Part shown: positions 54,281 through 64,000 of the stretch, in pieces
Numbering within the stretch: the stretch's first letter is position 1
Layout: each line of letters opens with the position of its first letter
Source of the DNA: Planctomycetia bacterium
GTDB taxonomy: Bacteria > Planctomycetota > Brocadiia > Brocadiales > Brocadiaceae
Assembly: GCA_015075005.1 (NCBI GenBank)
Contig: JABTVC010000001.1
Span: forward strand, 124,001-188,000
Reading direction: 5' to 3'
DNA: 64,000 nt
The notes under the pieces: model-generated
The model's database searches: none
What the model saw: the letters and a program-made list of their open reading frames with translations, nothing else
What the model was told of the DNA's origin: nothing
Program-made: the position numbers and the translations under genes

Positions 54281-54826
54281 ATGATGGAAAAAATAATCTT
54301 GGCAGGTTTTGGTGGGCAGGGGATGATGCTCCTGGGGAAATTACTTGCACAAGCAGCCATTGCTGAAGGTAAACAGGTAACGTATTTTCCTTCCTATGGT
54401 ACCGAAGTGAGGGGCGGAACGGCAGTCTACCATCTGATCGTTTCAAACGAAGAGATTTTCTCTCCTGTCATCGAGGAAGCAGATACCCTTATTATTATGA
54501 ATCAACCATCCTATCTAAAATTTAAAGAGATGTTAAAACCCAACGGATTGCTTCTCTTGAATTCCTCCATGATTAAAGTGGATAATCCACCTGACGCAAC
54601 AATCTACAAAGTTCAGGCAACAGAGATCGCAAGCAAATTGGGTAATGTGTTGGTCTCGAATATCGTTATGATGGGTGCTTATCTCGCGATTAAAAAGCTG
54701 TTTTCTGCCAATCTTATTTTGGATCAGTTACAGACGATGCTAAAAGGGAAAAAGGGGGATTTATTTGCCATCAATAAAAAAGCACTCGAAAACGGTATGC
54801 AGTTGATCGAAGCCACATATCGTTAG
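54281..54826 (+). CDS. 2-oxoacid:ferredoxin oxidoreductase gamma subunit
   Basis: 181 aa. KIILAGFGGQGMMLLGKLLA QAAI and YFPSYGTEVRGGTAVYHLIV match the gamma domain (GFGGQG, S.G.E.RGG). It starts three bases after the beta stop. Order delta-alpha-beta-gamma is a complete four-subunit enzyme. Confidence 0.95.
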   Translation: MMEKIILAGFGGQGMMLLGKLLAQAAIAEGKQVTYFPSYGTEVRGGTAVYHLIVSNEEIFSPVIEEADTLIIMNQPSYLKFKEMLKPNGLLLLNSSMIKVDNPPDATIYKVQATEIASKLGNVLVSNIVMMGAYLAIKKLFSANLILDQLQTMLKGKKGDLFAINKKALENGMQLIEATYR

Positions 54827-54990
54827 TCCTTGCTTTTTAGCCTTCGGTCATCTTTTTCACATTCATGCCCTTTTATTAATTTTAGAGTAGGGATGAAAAA
54901 TATTTGCAAAAAGGAGTTAATTTATAATATAAATTATTATCGGATTTTATTTTAATAACCATTTTTTTTAAAAGAACAAGGGGGTGTTAT

Positions 54991-55080
54991 ATGTGTACGA
55001 CATGTGCGAAACATAGTCCCGGGAAAAAGAAGGGGGAAGCAGAAAAGGAAAAGACAGGAGAGAAGGGAAAAAAGAAATAA
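54991..55080 (+). CDS. 29-residue Cys- and Lys-rich small protein
   Basis: MCTTCAKHSPGKKKGEAEKE KTGEKGKKK. It has an N-terminal CxxC and a Lys/Glu tail. AAGGGGGTG seven bases before the ATG supports translation. It stands alone between the oxidoreductase operon and rnpB. CxxC at the very start suggests metal or cluster binding, but this is speculative. Confidence 0.45.
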   Translation: MCTTCAKHSPGKKKGEAEKEKTGEKGKKK

Positions 55081-55084
55081 GGGG

Positions 55085-55206
55085 CATGTTGAATGTCTCA
55101 GCTAGCACTGTGTATGCGGTATGATGAGACGGTGTTATGTAGTGATGTAATTCAACATGCATGGGAGGAAATGCAATCCTCCGGAACAATTGTTCCCGGA
55201 GGAATT
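55085..55206. terminator. Hairpin-rich region between a small ORF and rnpB
   Basis: CATGTTGAAT (55085) is inverted at 55150-55159, and AATCCTCCGG (55175-55184) pairs with CCGGAGGAATT (55196-55206) in a strong stem. There is no long T-tract, so termination of either neighbour is only plausible. Confidence 0.45.
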
Positions 55207-55210
55207 GTTT

Positions 55211-55618
55211 AAGTAGACAATAAGCCGAGTTTTGTCGTGGACGATCATTTATCTAGTCTCTCGTCGTTGCCAGCGAGATCAAACGGCTTACCCAGAGGTA
55301 TTAACCGAGCGGACCACTTCATCCCTCCTTATTTAGCCTTTCTCCCAGTGGGGTTTGCCATGCCTCCGGTGTCGCCACCGGGCAGCGGTGGGCTCTTACA
55401 TTAAGTCTCTACTTGTCCCTGTATATCTTCAACAGGAAACGACCCCGCCATTTCACCCTTATCCGCAAGAAACCGGGACGGTATATTTTCTGTTGCACTT
55501 TCCTTCCTGTTACCAGGACTCCGCGTTACGGAGCACTGCGTCCTATGGAGCTCGGACTTTCCTCCCGTTCCGTACTATTTTCAAAAATAGTGAGAACCGG
55601 CGACCGCCTTGTCTACTT
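55211..55618 (-). ncRNA. rnpB: RNase P RNA, bacterial type A
   Basis: The catalytic RNA of RNase P matures tRNA 5' ends. The ends form P1 (AAGTAGACAA with TTGTCTACTT). The minus strand has the class A signatures GAGGAAAGTCCGAGCTCC near 55550-55575 and GGTAA...ACCCCAC-like conserved segments, and ends with the P1 partner following CGGCTTATTG. Length about 408 nt is normal. It abuts the coiled-coil zinc-ribbon gene. Confidence 0.95.
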
Positions 55619-56347
55619 TGTGTCATCCTCCATCTCTTCTCTGTTGTTCTCCAAATACAAAATACGACCGCAGCTATGGCAGAAGGTGAGATTTTTGCCT
55701 GACATAAGCTGGTTAAGCGTCTGTGCTGTTACGGACATGAAACATCCTTGGCATACCTGGTTAACGACATGTACTACAGCTACTGCGTCCTTATGACTTA
55801 CTAACCTGTTATACTGTTGTAAGGCATCTGAGTCTAGCATGGATGCATAGTTTTCGCGCTTTTTTTTCAGTTCATTCATTTCGGCATCTGTTGTTTTCAT
55901 ATCTGCTTCTACACGGTGCTGAATCTCTTTTAATTGCGTATTTTCTTGTTCAATCTCTTTTTCGAATGATTTGTGTCTCTGCTGCAATTCCTCATACTTC
56001 GTCATCATCGCCAGGATTTCATCTTCCAGAACGGACTTGTTTGCTTCCTTTCCTCCAATTTCTGTTTTTGTTGCGCTGTATTCCTTGTTCGTTTTAACTT
56101 GATTCATCTGGAGTCGTAATTTATTGATCTCTGCCTCCATACTTTTTAAGTCAAGTTCTTTAAGGGTGGTGTTTTTCTGAAAGGTCTTTATCTCTTCATT
56201 TAGTTTGGACAATTCAGTCTTCTTTTGCTGAATTTGGTTTTGCTTCTTTTGAACATCGTAGCCACGGTAGAGTTTATTGCCTGCGAGTCTTTTCAATTTT
56301 GTGTCTATTAATTGCAACCTCCGTAGTACCTCTATCCTTTCATTCAT
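55613..56347 (-). CDS. Coiled-coil protein with C4 zinc ribbon
   Basis: 244 aa. Residues 1-190 are long heptad-rich coiled coils (LNEEIKTFQKNTTLKELDLK SMEAEINKLRLQMNQ), then a zinc ribbon CQGCFMSVTAQTLNQLMSGK and CHSCGRILY. It belongs to the CT398-type family often found beside rnpB or dnaG in many bacteria. Role unknown. Confidence 0.75.
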   Translation of the reverse strand: MNERIEVLRRLQLIDTKLKRLAGNKLYRGYDVQKKQNQIQQKKTELSKLNEEIKTFQKNTTLKELDLKSMEAEINKLRLQMNQVKTNKEYSATKTEIGGKEANKSVLEDEILAMMTKYEELQQRHKSFEKEIEQENTQLKEIQHRVEADMKTTDAEMNELKKKRENYASMLDSDALQQYNRLVSHKDAVAVVHVVNQVCQGCFMSVTAQTLNQLMSGKNLTFCHSCGRILYLENNREEMEDDTK

Positions 56348-56438
56348 AGATTCCTCTTGAGCATAATAGTATGCAGATCAAACGAGACAAACCACCGGTT
56401 AACGCCACGAAAACCCTTTGCAGTGTGTCTCTCTTCTG

Positions 56439-58073
56439 TCAGTCTGCAGCGATTCCGTCCAGGAATCCTTCGAGTTTGCGGCTTCTAATCGGATGCTGCA
56501 ATTTCCGAACTGCCTTTGCCTCAATCTGTCTTACTCGTTCTCTAGTGACCTTAAATATCTTTCCAACTTCTTCAAGGGTATATGTGTAACCGTCACCAAT
56601 GCCATAACGAAGTTTAATTATTTCTCTTTCTCGGTACGTTAACGTTTCCAATACATTCTCAATCTTATCTTTCAACATCTCCTGTGTTGCCGCAGAAACG
56701 GGTGATTCTGCTTTTTCATCCTCGATAAAATCGCCAAAGGAACTATCCTCGCTTTCGCCAACAGGACGGTCTAACGAGATTTGGTGCCGAGATATCTTGA
56801 GAACGCGTCGTGCCTCTCCCACGGTGATCTTTACTTCCTTTGCAATCTCTTCTATCGTTGGTTCACGTCCTTTTTCCTGCAGAAGTTTTTTTGAAACATT
56901 TCTGATCTTGCTCATGGTCTCGATCATGTGTACGGGGATGCGTATCGTTCTTGCCTGATCGGCAATCGAACGAGTAATTGCCTGACGTATCCACCACGTG
57001 GCGTATGTGCTGGTTTGTATCCCCGCCGGTATTCATATTTGTCCACGGCACGCATAAGACCTGTATTGCCCTCCTGAATTAAATCCAGAAACTCAAATAC
57101 GATTCCGTATTTTTGCGATACTTACCACCAGTCGGGTTTGCACCAGAAAGTTTTGCTTGGCAGATTCGTGCTCTTTGTAAATATTTTCAACAGATTCTAT
57201 CCGCCTCTTCAAACTTTTAGAAGATTCGAGAACTAACTCTTCCAGCTTTGCGAATTGAGATTCCATTCTTTGTGCTGACCATTGATTTGGAACGATTTTT
57301 ACCTTCCATCATCTGTTTTTCCAGACTTTCCATTTCAAAAATAATCTCTTGAAGTTTTTTCATCATGGGTTGTATTCGTTTTGTACGAATATTGATTTCT
57401 TCGAGCAGGTCTATGCCTTTTCTTCTTCTGTTTCGAATTGTTCGGAGAAGTTTATTTTTCTTTTGGAAATCTGTTTCCGTTTAGCTCGCAGGTAATCATC
57501 TTTGTTTTGGAGGAGCAATTTTAAGATTTTGGCACTTCTCGGAAACTGTCCCAATATTTCGTCCTTGCAATTATCGACCATTGCATTCACCTTCAGTGTC
57601 CGGTCGAACGATAGCTCCCCATTGTTTACGTCTTCCAATATCTTTAAACAGGTTGCCAATGAAAGATCGGAATGCAACACCTTCTTCAAAAATCTCTTTC
57701 GTGTAATTTCTATCTTTTTCGCGAGCATTATCTCTTCATCGCGGGTAAGCAAGGGAATTTCACCCATCTGGGTAAGATACATGCGAACAGGGTCGTCTAT
57801 CTTTTCTGTAATTGTTGGAACTTCACCAAACTCCAGTTCTACTTCGTGGTATGGTTCTCCCTCTTCTGCCTCAACGACATCACGACTTTCAACCTCTGTT
57901 TCGTCGATCAAATCGATTCCCAACTCATCCAGCATCATTAAAATATCATCAATTTTTTCGGGAGAAATGTCCGCATCATCGGGCAACATATCGTTCATTT
58001 CTTCGTATGTTAAATAGCCCTTCTCTTTGCCTTTTTGTATAAGCTGCTTGATTTTTTGGCTTAAACTTTCCAT
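56439..58073 (-). CDS. rpoD: RNA polymerase primary sigma factor RpoD, frame broken in the middle
   Basis: Region 1.1/1.2 is clear in 57411-58073 ([49 protein letters not shown]). Region 2 appears in several frames between 56928 and 57160 ([39 protein letters not shown]). Regions 3 and 4 are in 56439-56927 ([50 protein letters not shown]). AGGAGG precedes the ATG. At least three indels; since RpoD is essential, these are probably sequence errors. It follows dnaG, a classic order. Confidence 0.9.
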
Positions 58074-58176
58074 CTAAAGATAGACCTCCTCACCAATGTC
58101 AATTATGTAAATGGAGATGATCAATAGTTAATTTCTGTTCTGTTGTAATCTGCCTCACGTATGACAGTGCGATACG

Positions 58177-59970
58177 TTAGGCTTTATTTTTCAGGATATG
58201 AAGATCTTTGCTTTTTCTATGAAATTCATTCAACAATCCAATTATATCCTCTTCATTGCTGCCAACCTTAATGGTCTTTAGCGTTTTTTCCTTTGCCTGG
58301 TGGCGTTCTTTTTTGCTATTTCGTCTTTTAAAAAAAAGAATGCATGCCTCCAGCCTCTCGCCCTGATTTGTAATATTTTGAAATTCCTTTGTTGTTACAA
58401 TATCCACAAGCGTTTTATTGAGTCGTACGTCATATAATATATGCAACACATCTTCTTCTTTTACCGCTGTATTTTTGCGGTATAATTCAATCACTTTTTC
58501 GGCAATTTTGAAGAGAGCGCTACTGCTAAATTCTTCCAAACCTATTTCTTCCATAACTCTGGGTATAAGATCATTGCAGGATAACATTAAATACAAAAGT
58601 TCCCTTTCTGCTGTGAATGATGCATCTAATTGGTGTTTAACGTCTTGTTTGTCATGCGCAAGAGGTGATTGCCTGTTGATTTTTTTAAGATGAGTTCGCA
58701 CTGCAGTTTCATCAATAGACATTTCTTCGGCTATCCTTTTGATTTGTAAATTACGCTTAATAACATCAGGCATTTTCATTGCCGTCGTAAGGACATTGTC
58801 AATCGCATTGGTCTTTCCGTTAATAGTTGATATATCCCATTTAGATGCAGCCATTTCGATCTTAAAACTAAAGAAATCTACGGCATTGTTCACGTGAGTT
58901 AAAAATCTTTCCCCGCCCTCTGCCACGAGAAAGTCACAAGGATCGTATCCTTTGGGTAACTGAGCTATCTTTACATCGAGCTCCTCTTCGAGAAAAATAT
59001 CCAGACTTCTATCGGAAGACTTCCAGCCAGCAATATCCGAGTCCAAAAGCAGTATCACCTGATTACAATATTGTCTTAAAAGCCGCACGTGTTGTTTTGA
59101 TATAGCCGTTCCCATAACGGCAACAGCCCACTCGATTCCATACTGATGTGCCATGATTACATCGGTGTATCCCTCCATGAGTATGACCTTGCGGTGTTTC
59201 AAAATTGAATTCTTTGCCTGATCAATTCCGTAAAGGACATTGCTTTTGCTGAATAGAATGGTTTCTGGTGAGTTTAGATATTTTGGAAGGGAATCATCTA
59301 ACGCCCTTCCACCAAAACCAATAATCTGCTTTCTTGCGTTCAATATGGGAAATATCAATCTGTTACGAAAACGATCGTAATGACTATTTCCATCTCTTTT
59401 TTGTATGGCCAAACCAGCTTTCTCTAATAGGCTATTAGGAATATTTCGTTCTTTGCATGCCTTTATCAATGTATCCCAATTGCCCGGAGCATAGCCAAGG
59501 CAGAAGTTTTTTATAGATTGATCGCTTATCTGCCTTTTCCGTAAATAATCTCTTGCAAATTTCCCTTGTTCGCTATGCTGTAAAATTTTATGATAAAGTT
59601 TTGCAGCAAAATCGTTTATATTTACCAAACGAGTCTTTTCTGTAAGAGAAAGGGCTCCCTTTTGATTGTTTAAATAAGAAAGATCAATGTGTGACTTGGA
59701 AGCGACCAGCTTTACGGCTTCTACAAAATCCACGCCTTCTTGTTTCATCAAAAACTGAAATACAGTTCCACCCTCGCCACACCCAAAGCACTTAAAAAGT
59801 TTCTTTTCAGGATTTACGGTAAAGGAGGGTGTTTTTTCTGAATGGAATGGGCACAAACCAAGAAAATTTCTACCGCTTTGTTTTAGGCTGACGTACTCTG
59901 ATATGATTTGAATAATATCTGAAGTAAGCTGTATCTCTGCTATCTTTTCTTGTGGGATAAAATTTGCCAT
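58177..59970 (-). CDS. dnaG: DNA primase
   Basis: 597 aa. CHC2 zinc finger (CPFHSEKTPSFTVNPEKKLF KCFGCGEGG), RNA polymerase core YLNSPETILFSKSNVLYGID, TOPRIM motifs VILMEGYTDVIMAHQYG and LLLDSDIAGWKSSDR, then a C-terminal helicase-binding region. It makes RNA primers for replication. dnaG-rpoD is the conserved macromolecular-synthesis order. Confidence 0.96.
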   Translation of the reverse strand: MANFIPQEKIAEIQLTSDIIQIISEYVSLKQSGRNFLGLCPFHSEKTPSFTVNPEKKLFKCFGCGEGGTVFQFLMKQEGVDFVEAVKLVASKSHIDLSYLNNQKGALSLTEKTRLVNINDFAAKLYHKILQHSEQGKFARDYLRKRQISDQSIKNFCLGYAPGNWDTLIKACKERNIPNSLLEKAGLAIQKRDGNSHYDRFRNRLIFPILNARKQIIGFGGRALDDSLPKYLNSPETILFSKSNVLYGIDQAKNSILKHRKVILMEGYTDVIMAHQYGIEWAVAVMGTAISKQHVRLLRQYCNQVILLLDSDIAGWKSSDRSLDIFLEEELDVKIAQLPKGYDPCDFLVAEGGERFLTHVNNAVDFFSFKIEMAASKWDISTINGKTNAIDNVLTTAMKMPDVIKRNLQIKRIAEEMSIDETAVRTHLKKINRQSPLAHDKQDVKHQLDASFTAERELLYLMLSCNDLIPRVMEEIGLEEFSSSALFKIAEKVIELYRKNTAVKEEDVLHILYDVRLNKTLVDIVTTKEFQNITNQGERLEACILFFKRRNSKKERHQAKEKTLKTIKVGSNEEDIIGLLNEFHRKSKDLHILKNKA

Positions 59971-60100
59971 TTATTCTTTAGGTAGCAGGAAAAGAAGAAT
60001 TATTTAATAAAAAAATTGCTATTTTGAGTTCTTTATTATATCACCAAAATAGACAATGTCAATATGCCAAGACATAATTCGTTAATACAATTAAAAAAAC

Positions 60101-60114
60101 TTGTAATTTTACAA
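60101..60114. promoter_or_regulatory. Palindrome TTGTAA-TT-TTACAA upstream of nuoE
   Basis: A perfect 6-2-6 inverted repeat about 80 bases before the nuoE ATG, in an A/T-rich stretch with TATAGTGAAAATATAAAGG nearer the gene. It could be an operator for a dimeric regulator. Short and possibly chance. Confidence 0.3.
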
Positions 60115-60191
60115 ATTTATGTTTCAATAAATGTTTTGGTATAGAAAAAAAATTTCCTCCTATCCTATAGTGAAAATATAAAGGTGTAAAA

Positions 60192-60650
60192 ATGTCACAA
60201 GTTAATGTTAAAATATACGTGGAAAACTACGGTAAAAACAAAGAAGCAGCTATTCCAATTTTACAGGCCATTCAAAATGATTACGGATACCTTCCCCTTG
60301 ATGTCTTAAACCAGGTTTGTGAGGCGTCGGAAATAACGAAATCCCATCTCTATGGTGTAGCGACATTCTATTCACAGTTTAAACTAACCCCCAAAGGGAA
60401 AAATGCCATTAAAATTTGCAAAGGAACCGCCTGTCATGTAAAGGGTGCAGACGTTACCATCGTGGCATTTAAAGATCAACTGGGTATCAATATTGACCAG
60501 ACTACGGGAGATGGTGAGTTTTCTATGGAAACGGTGGCCTGTCTGGGATGTTGTTCTCTTGCCCCCGTAGTTATGATTAACGAGGATGTTTACGGCGGGC
60601 TGTCATCCTCGAAAGTAAGGAGTACGTTAAAAAAATATGGGAAAGAATAA
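60192..60650 (+). CDS. nuoE: NuoE-like NADH dehydrogenase 24-kDa subunit
   Basis: 152 aa, thioredoxin-like [2Fe-2S] fold: [10 protein letters not shown] and [13 protein letters not shown] supply the four cysteines, and [21 protein letters not shown] is typical. It accepts or donates electrons beside the flavoprotein. It overlaps the nuoF-like gene by 14 bases. Present in complex I or in soluble NAD-linked hydrogenase/formate dehydrogenase. Confidence 0.93.
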   Translation: MSQVNVKIYVENYGKNKEAAIPILQAIQNDYGYLPLDVLNQVCEASEITKSHLYGVATFYSQFKLTPKGKNAIKICKGTACHVKGADVTIVAFKDQLGINIDQTTGDGEFSMETVACLGCCSLAPVVMINEDVYGGLSSSKVRSTLKKYGKE

Positions 60651-62420
60651 TCAGAATATTCACTTCGTGGTGGGTTTAGGAAGCTGTGGCATAGCGGCTG
60701 GGGCCAAAGATCTCTATGAAGAATTGGCTTCGAAGATTAAAAACAATTCAAATGCTTCTTTAAGTCACACGTCCTGTAACGGAATGTGTTTTAAAGAACC
60801 AATCCTGGAAGTTTTTTACCCCGACGGTAACCGTCTGATGCTGGGTAATATTCACAAAAAAGACCTGGACAAGGTATTGGAACCTCTTCTAAACCAAAAA
60901 TCAGTGGACGAGAAATTTGTTGTTGAAAATTCACGACAACCGGATAAAAAGGAAAAATTTCAGCAAAAACAGCACAAAATCGTTTTAGAAAACTGTGGAA
61001 TTATCGATCCGGATAACATTGTACCCTATTTAGAAAGAGGTGGTTATAAGGCAGTCAAAAAGGCCTTGGGTACCATGTCAGCTGAACAGGTTGTTGATGA
61101 GATAAAAGCCTCTGGTCTGAGAGGCAGGGGAGGTGCAGGGTTTTCTACAGGCACGAAATGGCAACTTGCCAGAAATAATAAGGCAGAAAAAAAATATATG
61201 ATCTGTAATGCCGATGAAGGTGATCCAGGTGCATTCATGGACCGGGCTGTGTTGGAAAGCGATCCACACAAGGTTATAGAAGGATTAATAATTGGAGGTT
61301 ACGCTATTGGCGCAAATTACGGTTATTTTTACGTTCGTGCCGAGTATCCGCTAGCAATAAAGCGGTTAAAATTAGCAATTAGTCAAGCGACAGAAAAAAA
61401 TCTTTTGGGAGACAATATCCTTAAGAGCAATTTTTCCTTTCATCTGAAAATTAAAGAAGGTGCAGGCGCTTTTGTTTGTGGTGAAGAAACGGCACTGATA
61501 GCCTCAATTGAAGGTGACCGTGGACAGCCCAGACTGAGACCGCCTTTCCCGGCAGCATCGGGATTATGGGGATATCCAACGAATATAAACAATGTAGAGA
61601 CATTGGCATCCATACCTTGGATTATTAACAATGGTTCAGCCACTTATGCCTCGTATGGAACCCCAAAAAGCAAGGGAACGAAGGTCTTTTCCCTGGCCGG
61701 AAAAATTGCTCGTGGCGGACTTGTTGAAGTGGATATGGGAATTCCCTTAAGAGAAATTATTTACACGATTGGCGGAGGAACTTCTTCCGGGAAATCTTTT
61801 AAAGCAGTCCAATTAGGCGGGCCTTCAGGTGGCTGTATCCCGGAAAGTTTGCTTGATACACCCGTAGATTATGAGAGTATTGCAGCAACAGGGGCTATTA
61901 TGGGTTCCGGTGGTATGGTGGTAATGGATGATGACACCTGCATAGTGGATGTGGCTAAGTTTTTCCTTGCATTTACGCAAAAAGAATCATGTGGAAAATG
62001 TACCTTCTGTCGTATTGGAACTACCCGATTGCTGGAGATTTTAGAAAAAATTACAGCAGGCAGAGGTGATATGTCTGACTTAGAGGCGTTAGAGGATCTT
62101 TCGGGAAAAGTGAAAGATCTTTCCCTTTGTGGGTTGGGTAAAACAGCGCCAAATCCCATTATTACAACGCTTAAATATTTTAAGGATGAATATGAAGAAC
62201 ATATTAAAGATAAAAAATGCAGAGCAGGTGTCTGCAAAGATCTGATTGATTTCTCAGTTATTGAAAAAGAATGTACGGATGCCACCTGTGCTACAAAAAC
62301 TGTCCTGTGAATGCCATATCAGGAACTCCAAAAGAGAAGCATCACATTGATCAGAAAATTTGTGTTAAGTGTGGAATGTGTTATGAGGTTTGTAAATTTC
62401 ATGCCATTTTTAAAGGGTAA
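60637..62420 (+). CDS. nuoF: NuoF/HndC-like NADH-binding flavoprotein with ferredoxin tail (one frameshift at about 62.28 kb)
   Basis: About 594 aa if repaired. N-terminal [2Fe-2S] thioredoxin-like part ([25 protein letters not shown]), then the NADH/FMN module ([53 protein letters not shown]) and the [4Fe-4S] site [18 protein letters not shown]. The given frame stops at 62310, but one missing G near 62279 reopens it: [12 protein letters not shown] and [20 protein letters not shown], two more clusters, ending at 62420. It transfers electrons from NADH to ferredoxin-like partners. Confidence 0.88.
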
Positions 62421-62422
62421 TT

Positions 62423-64000
62423 ATGTCAAACACAATAAATGTAACCATTAATGGAGAGACCCACCAGTTTGATGCAGGTACAACCATTTTGGATGCGGCA
62501 AAATCACTGGGTGTGGAAATTCCTACGCTCTGCCATAATGACAAAATATCACATTATGCGGGTTGTTGGGTTTGTACGGTAGAATTGAAAAGTGGTCGGG
62601 GAGGAATGGTGCCTGCCTGTGCCACGAAACTTGAGAACGGTATGGTTGTGGAACTGGATAACAAGAAAGTGAAAGAGTCGCGTAAGGCGTCTCTGGACTT
62701 GCTTCTTTCCGATCATTTTGGCGATTGTTATGCACCGTGCAATCAAAAAGGGTGCCCGGCAAATATTGATATCCAGGGTTTTCTCTTTTTAGAAGCCAGG
62801 GGTTTGTATAAGGACGCAGCAAATCTGATTCGGGAAAAAGCCCCTTTCCCGAATGTTTTAGGCCGTGTTTGCCCAAGACCGTGTGAGGAGGTTTGCCGAC
62901 GTCAAAAAGTGGACACGTCAATCTTAATCGGAATTCAAAAGCGATATATCGCCGAAATGGAAGAAAAGGAAGGTGGCCCCTTTTTGCCAAAACCACCCCA
63001 ACAATCTACGGGTAAAAAGGTGGCGATTGTCGGAGCCGGCCCTGCCGGGCTCTCTGCTGCTTATTACTTAAGGTTACAAGGTCACGAAGTCACCATATAT
63101 GAGCGTCACCCAAAGCATGGTGGCATGCTCCGTTATGGAATACCCTATTACCGGTGGCCCGAAAATGTCATGGATTTGGAAGGGGATGCCATTATAAACC
63201 AATTGGGTGTGACTATTCACTATAATACGGAAGTGGGTATTTCTGTTGATTTTGAGAAAATCCTTCAAGATTCAGATGCAGTTCTTCTGGCTGTAGGAGC
63301 TTCCAAGGCTACGCCAATGGGGATAGAAGGGGAAGACCTTCCGGGGGTCTTTTCCGGTATTGATATTTTGGAAAAACTGGCTAAGTATGAACCCGTGGAT
63401 ATTGGAAAACAAGTAGTTGTGGCAGGAGGTGGAAGTACGGCGATGGACGCAGCCCGGACAGCCGTGCGATTAGGAGCCAAAGCAACGGTAGTATACAGAC
63501 GAACGAAAAATGAAATGCCAGCCCATCATGCTGAAGTCCGGGATGCCTATGACGAAGGGGTGGATATAAAGGTATTAACCAATCCCATTAAAATCGAAAG
63601 AGCAAAACAAGGCCTTAAAATAACCTGTATAAAAATGGAATTAAGCGAGCCAGATTCGAGCGAGCGAAGACGTCCAGTACCTATTAGCGGCAGTGAATTT
63701 GAGATTGAAGCAGATTCTGTCATTATGGCAATTGGACAGAAAACAGATTTTTCCTTTCTAAAAAATAAAGAAGTTAATAAATGGGGATTGTTTGATACAA
63801 AGGAGAAAACGTATCAAACGGTTGCCAATCCCAAAATCTTTGTTGCCGGAGATTGCTATAAAGGCCCTGATCTTGCAGTTCGTGCCGTGGCTGATGCGAG
63901 AAAAGCAGCCCAGTCGATAAACCAATTCCTTAAAGGGGAAGAGGTTGTCGGTGAAGAAATTCGCTTCAGCTCTTATCCGGGAGATCTGGATACTTTGCCT
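62423..64000 (+). CDS. [2Fe-2S]/GltD-like FAD-dependent oxidoreductase (partial, runs off the window)
   Basis: 526 residues visible, open at the right edge. N-terminal NuoG-like [2Fe-2S] domain (IPTLCHNDKISHYAGCWVCT VEL), a cysteine-rich linker (DCYAPCNQKGCPANID, GRVCPRPCEEVCRR), then the GltD/NfnB FAD-NAD(P) module (KVAIVGAGPAGLSAAYYLRL, YGIPYYRWP, VVVAGGGSTAMDAARTAVRL, FVAGDCYKGPDLAVRAVADA RKAA). With NuoEF it forms a soluble electron-bifurcating or NAD-linked complex, perhaps with a formate dehydrogenase or hydrogenase subunit beyond the edge. It starts two bases after the nuoF-like stop. Confidence 0.8.
   Translation, partial: MSNTINVTINGETHQFDAGTTILDAAKSLGVEIPTLCHNDKISHYAGCWVCTVELKSGRGGMVPACATKLENGMVVELDNKKVKESRKASLDLLLSDHFGDCYAPCNQKGCPANIDIQGFLFLEARGLYKDAANLIREKAPFPNVLGRVCPRPCEEVCRRQKVDTSILIGIQKRYIAEMEEKEGGPFLPKPPQQSTGKKVAIVGAGPAGLSAAYYLRLQGHEVTIYERHPKHGGMLRYGIPYYRWPENVMDLEGDAIINQLGVTIHYNTEVGISVDFEKILQDSDAVLLAVGASKATPMGIEGEDLPGVFSGIDILEKLAKYEPVDIGKQVVVAGGGSTAMDAARTAVRLGAKATVVYRRTKNEMPAHHAEVRDAYDEGVDIKVLTNPIKIERAKQGLKITCIKMELSEPDSSERRRPVPISGSEFEIEADSVIMAIGQKTDFSFLKNKEVNKWGLFDTKEKTYQTVANPKIFVAGDCYKGPDLAVRAVADARKAAQSINQFLKGEEVVGEEIRFSSYPGDLDTLP

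Noticed and set aside
55355..55796. Plus-strand frames of 115 and 127 aa near 55.4-55.8 kb
   Set aside because: They lie over RNase P RNA and the zinc-ribbon gene on the opposite strand.
62523..62996. Minus-strand 157-aa frame opposite the GltD-like gene
   Set aside because: The plus strand encodes an intact, motif-rich protein through this region.

Overview
The window looks like chromosomal DNA of a low-to-moderate GC planctomycete. My best inference is an anammox bacterium of the Brocadiales (Kuenenia/Brocadia-like). This rests on the gene mix: outer-membrane LptD and TonB/ExbBD, a VorB-type 2-oxoacid:ferredoxin oxidoreductase, NuoE/NuoF-like subunits beside a GltD-like flavoprotein, molybdenum-cofactor genes, CstA, several ferredoxins, and many degenerate toxin-antitoxin and DNA-restriction genes. 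No rRNA or anammox marker gene is present, so the assignment stays an inference.

Bases 1-12,100 are an accessory graveyard, almost all on the minus strand. It holds fragments of DNA-modification and defence genes (a C5 cytosine methyltransferase, an HNH nuclease, an MvaI/BcnI-like nuclease, four vsr copies, a DUF3427 helicase tail, BREX-like scraps and an SspB/SspD-like DUF4007 + PAPS-reductase pair). These are interleaved with toxin-antitoxin pairs (HEPN/MNT, DUF5615/DUF433, DUF3368/UPF0175, PIN/antitoxin). The four same-orientation vsr copies separate different cargo blocks. A GxxExxY gene near the left end sits inside an imperfect inverted repeat and lies between two halves of a DUF5615 toxin.

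Bases 12,100-19,150 hold two ISL3 elements, one IS3 element, DUF5647, RelBE and HicAB modules, a UPF0175 antitoxin and a cyclic-di-GMP-I riboswitch ahead of a truncated ABM monooxygenase. A 125-128 bp direct repeat, which includes the 3' part of tRNA-Ala(GGC), brackets 13,425-19,121 and looks like the att sites of a small genomic island.

From 19,400 on the DNA is mostly core genome: leuS, a ferredoxin, dedA and cstA; a small patch of accessory genes (25.8-27.8 kb); tonB-exbB-exbD; mobB; a NapG-like ferredoxin; mrp; a PAS/GAF histidine kinase with its NtrC-type regulator; moaA and moaC; a phosphoesterase and a kinase-like protein; a sugar aminotransferase, lptD, coaD, ymdB, xseA, xseB, dxs and nadK; a four-subunit 2-oxoacid:ferredoxin oxidoreductase; rnpB; a coiled-coil zinc-ribbon protein; rpoD and dnaG. 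The window ends in a nuoE-nuoF-like operon followed by a [2Fe-2S]/GltD-like flavoprotein cut by the window edge.

Several genes that should be intact (dxs, rpoD, the nuoF-like gene, the histidine kinase, mrp, tRNA-Ala) carry single-base indels, many in short homopolymers. This points to residual sequencing or assembly errors, so a single-frameshift pseudogene call anywhere in the window should be treated with caution. Deletions, fusions and fragments in the first 19 kb are too large to be explained that way.
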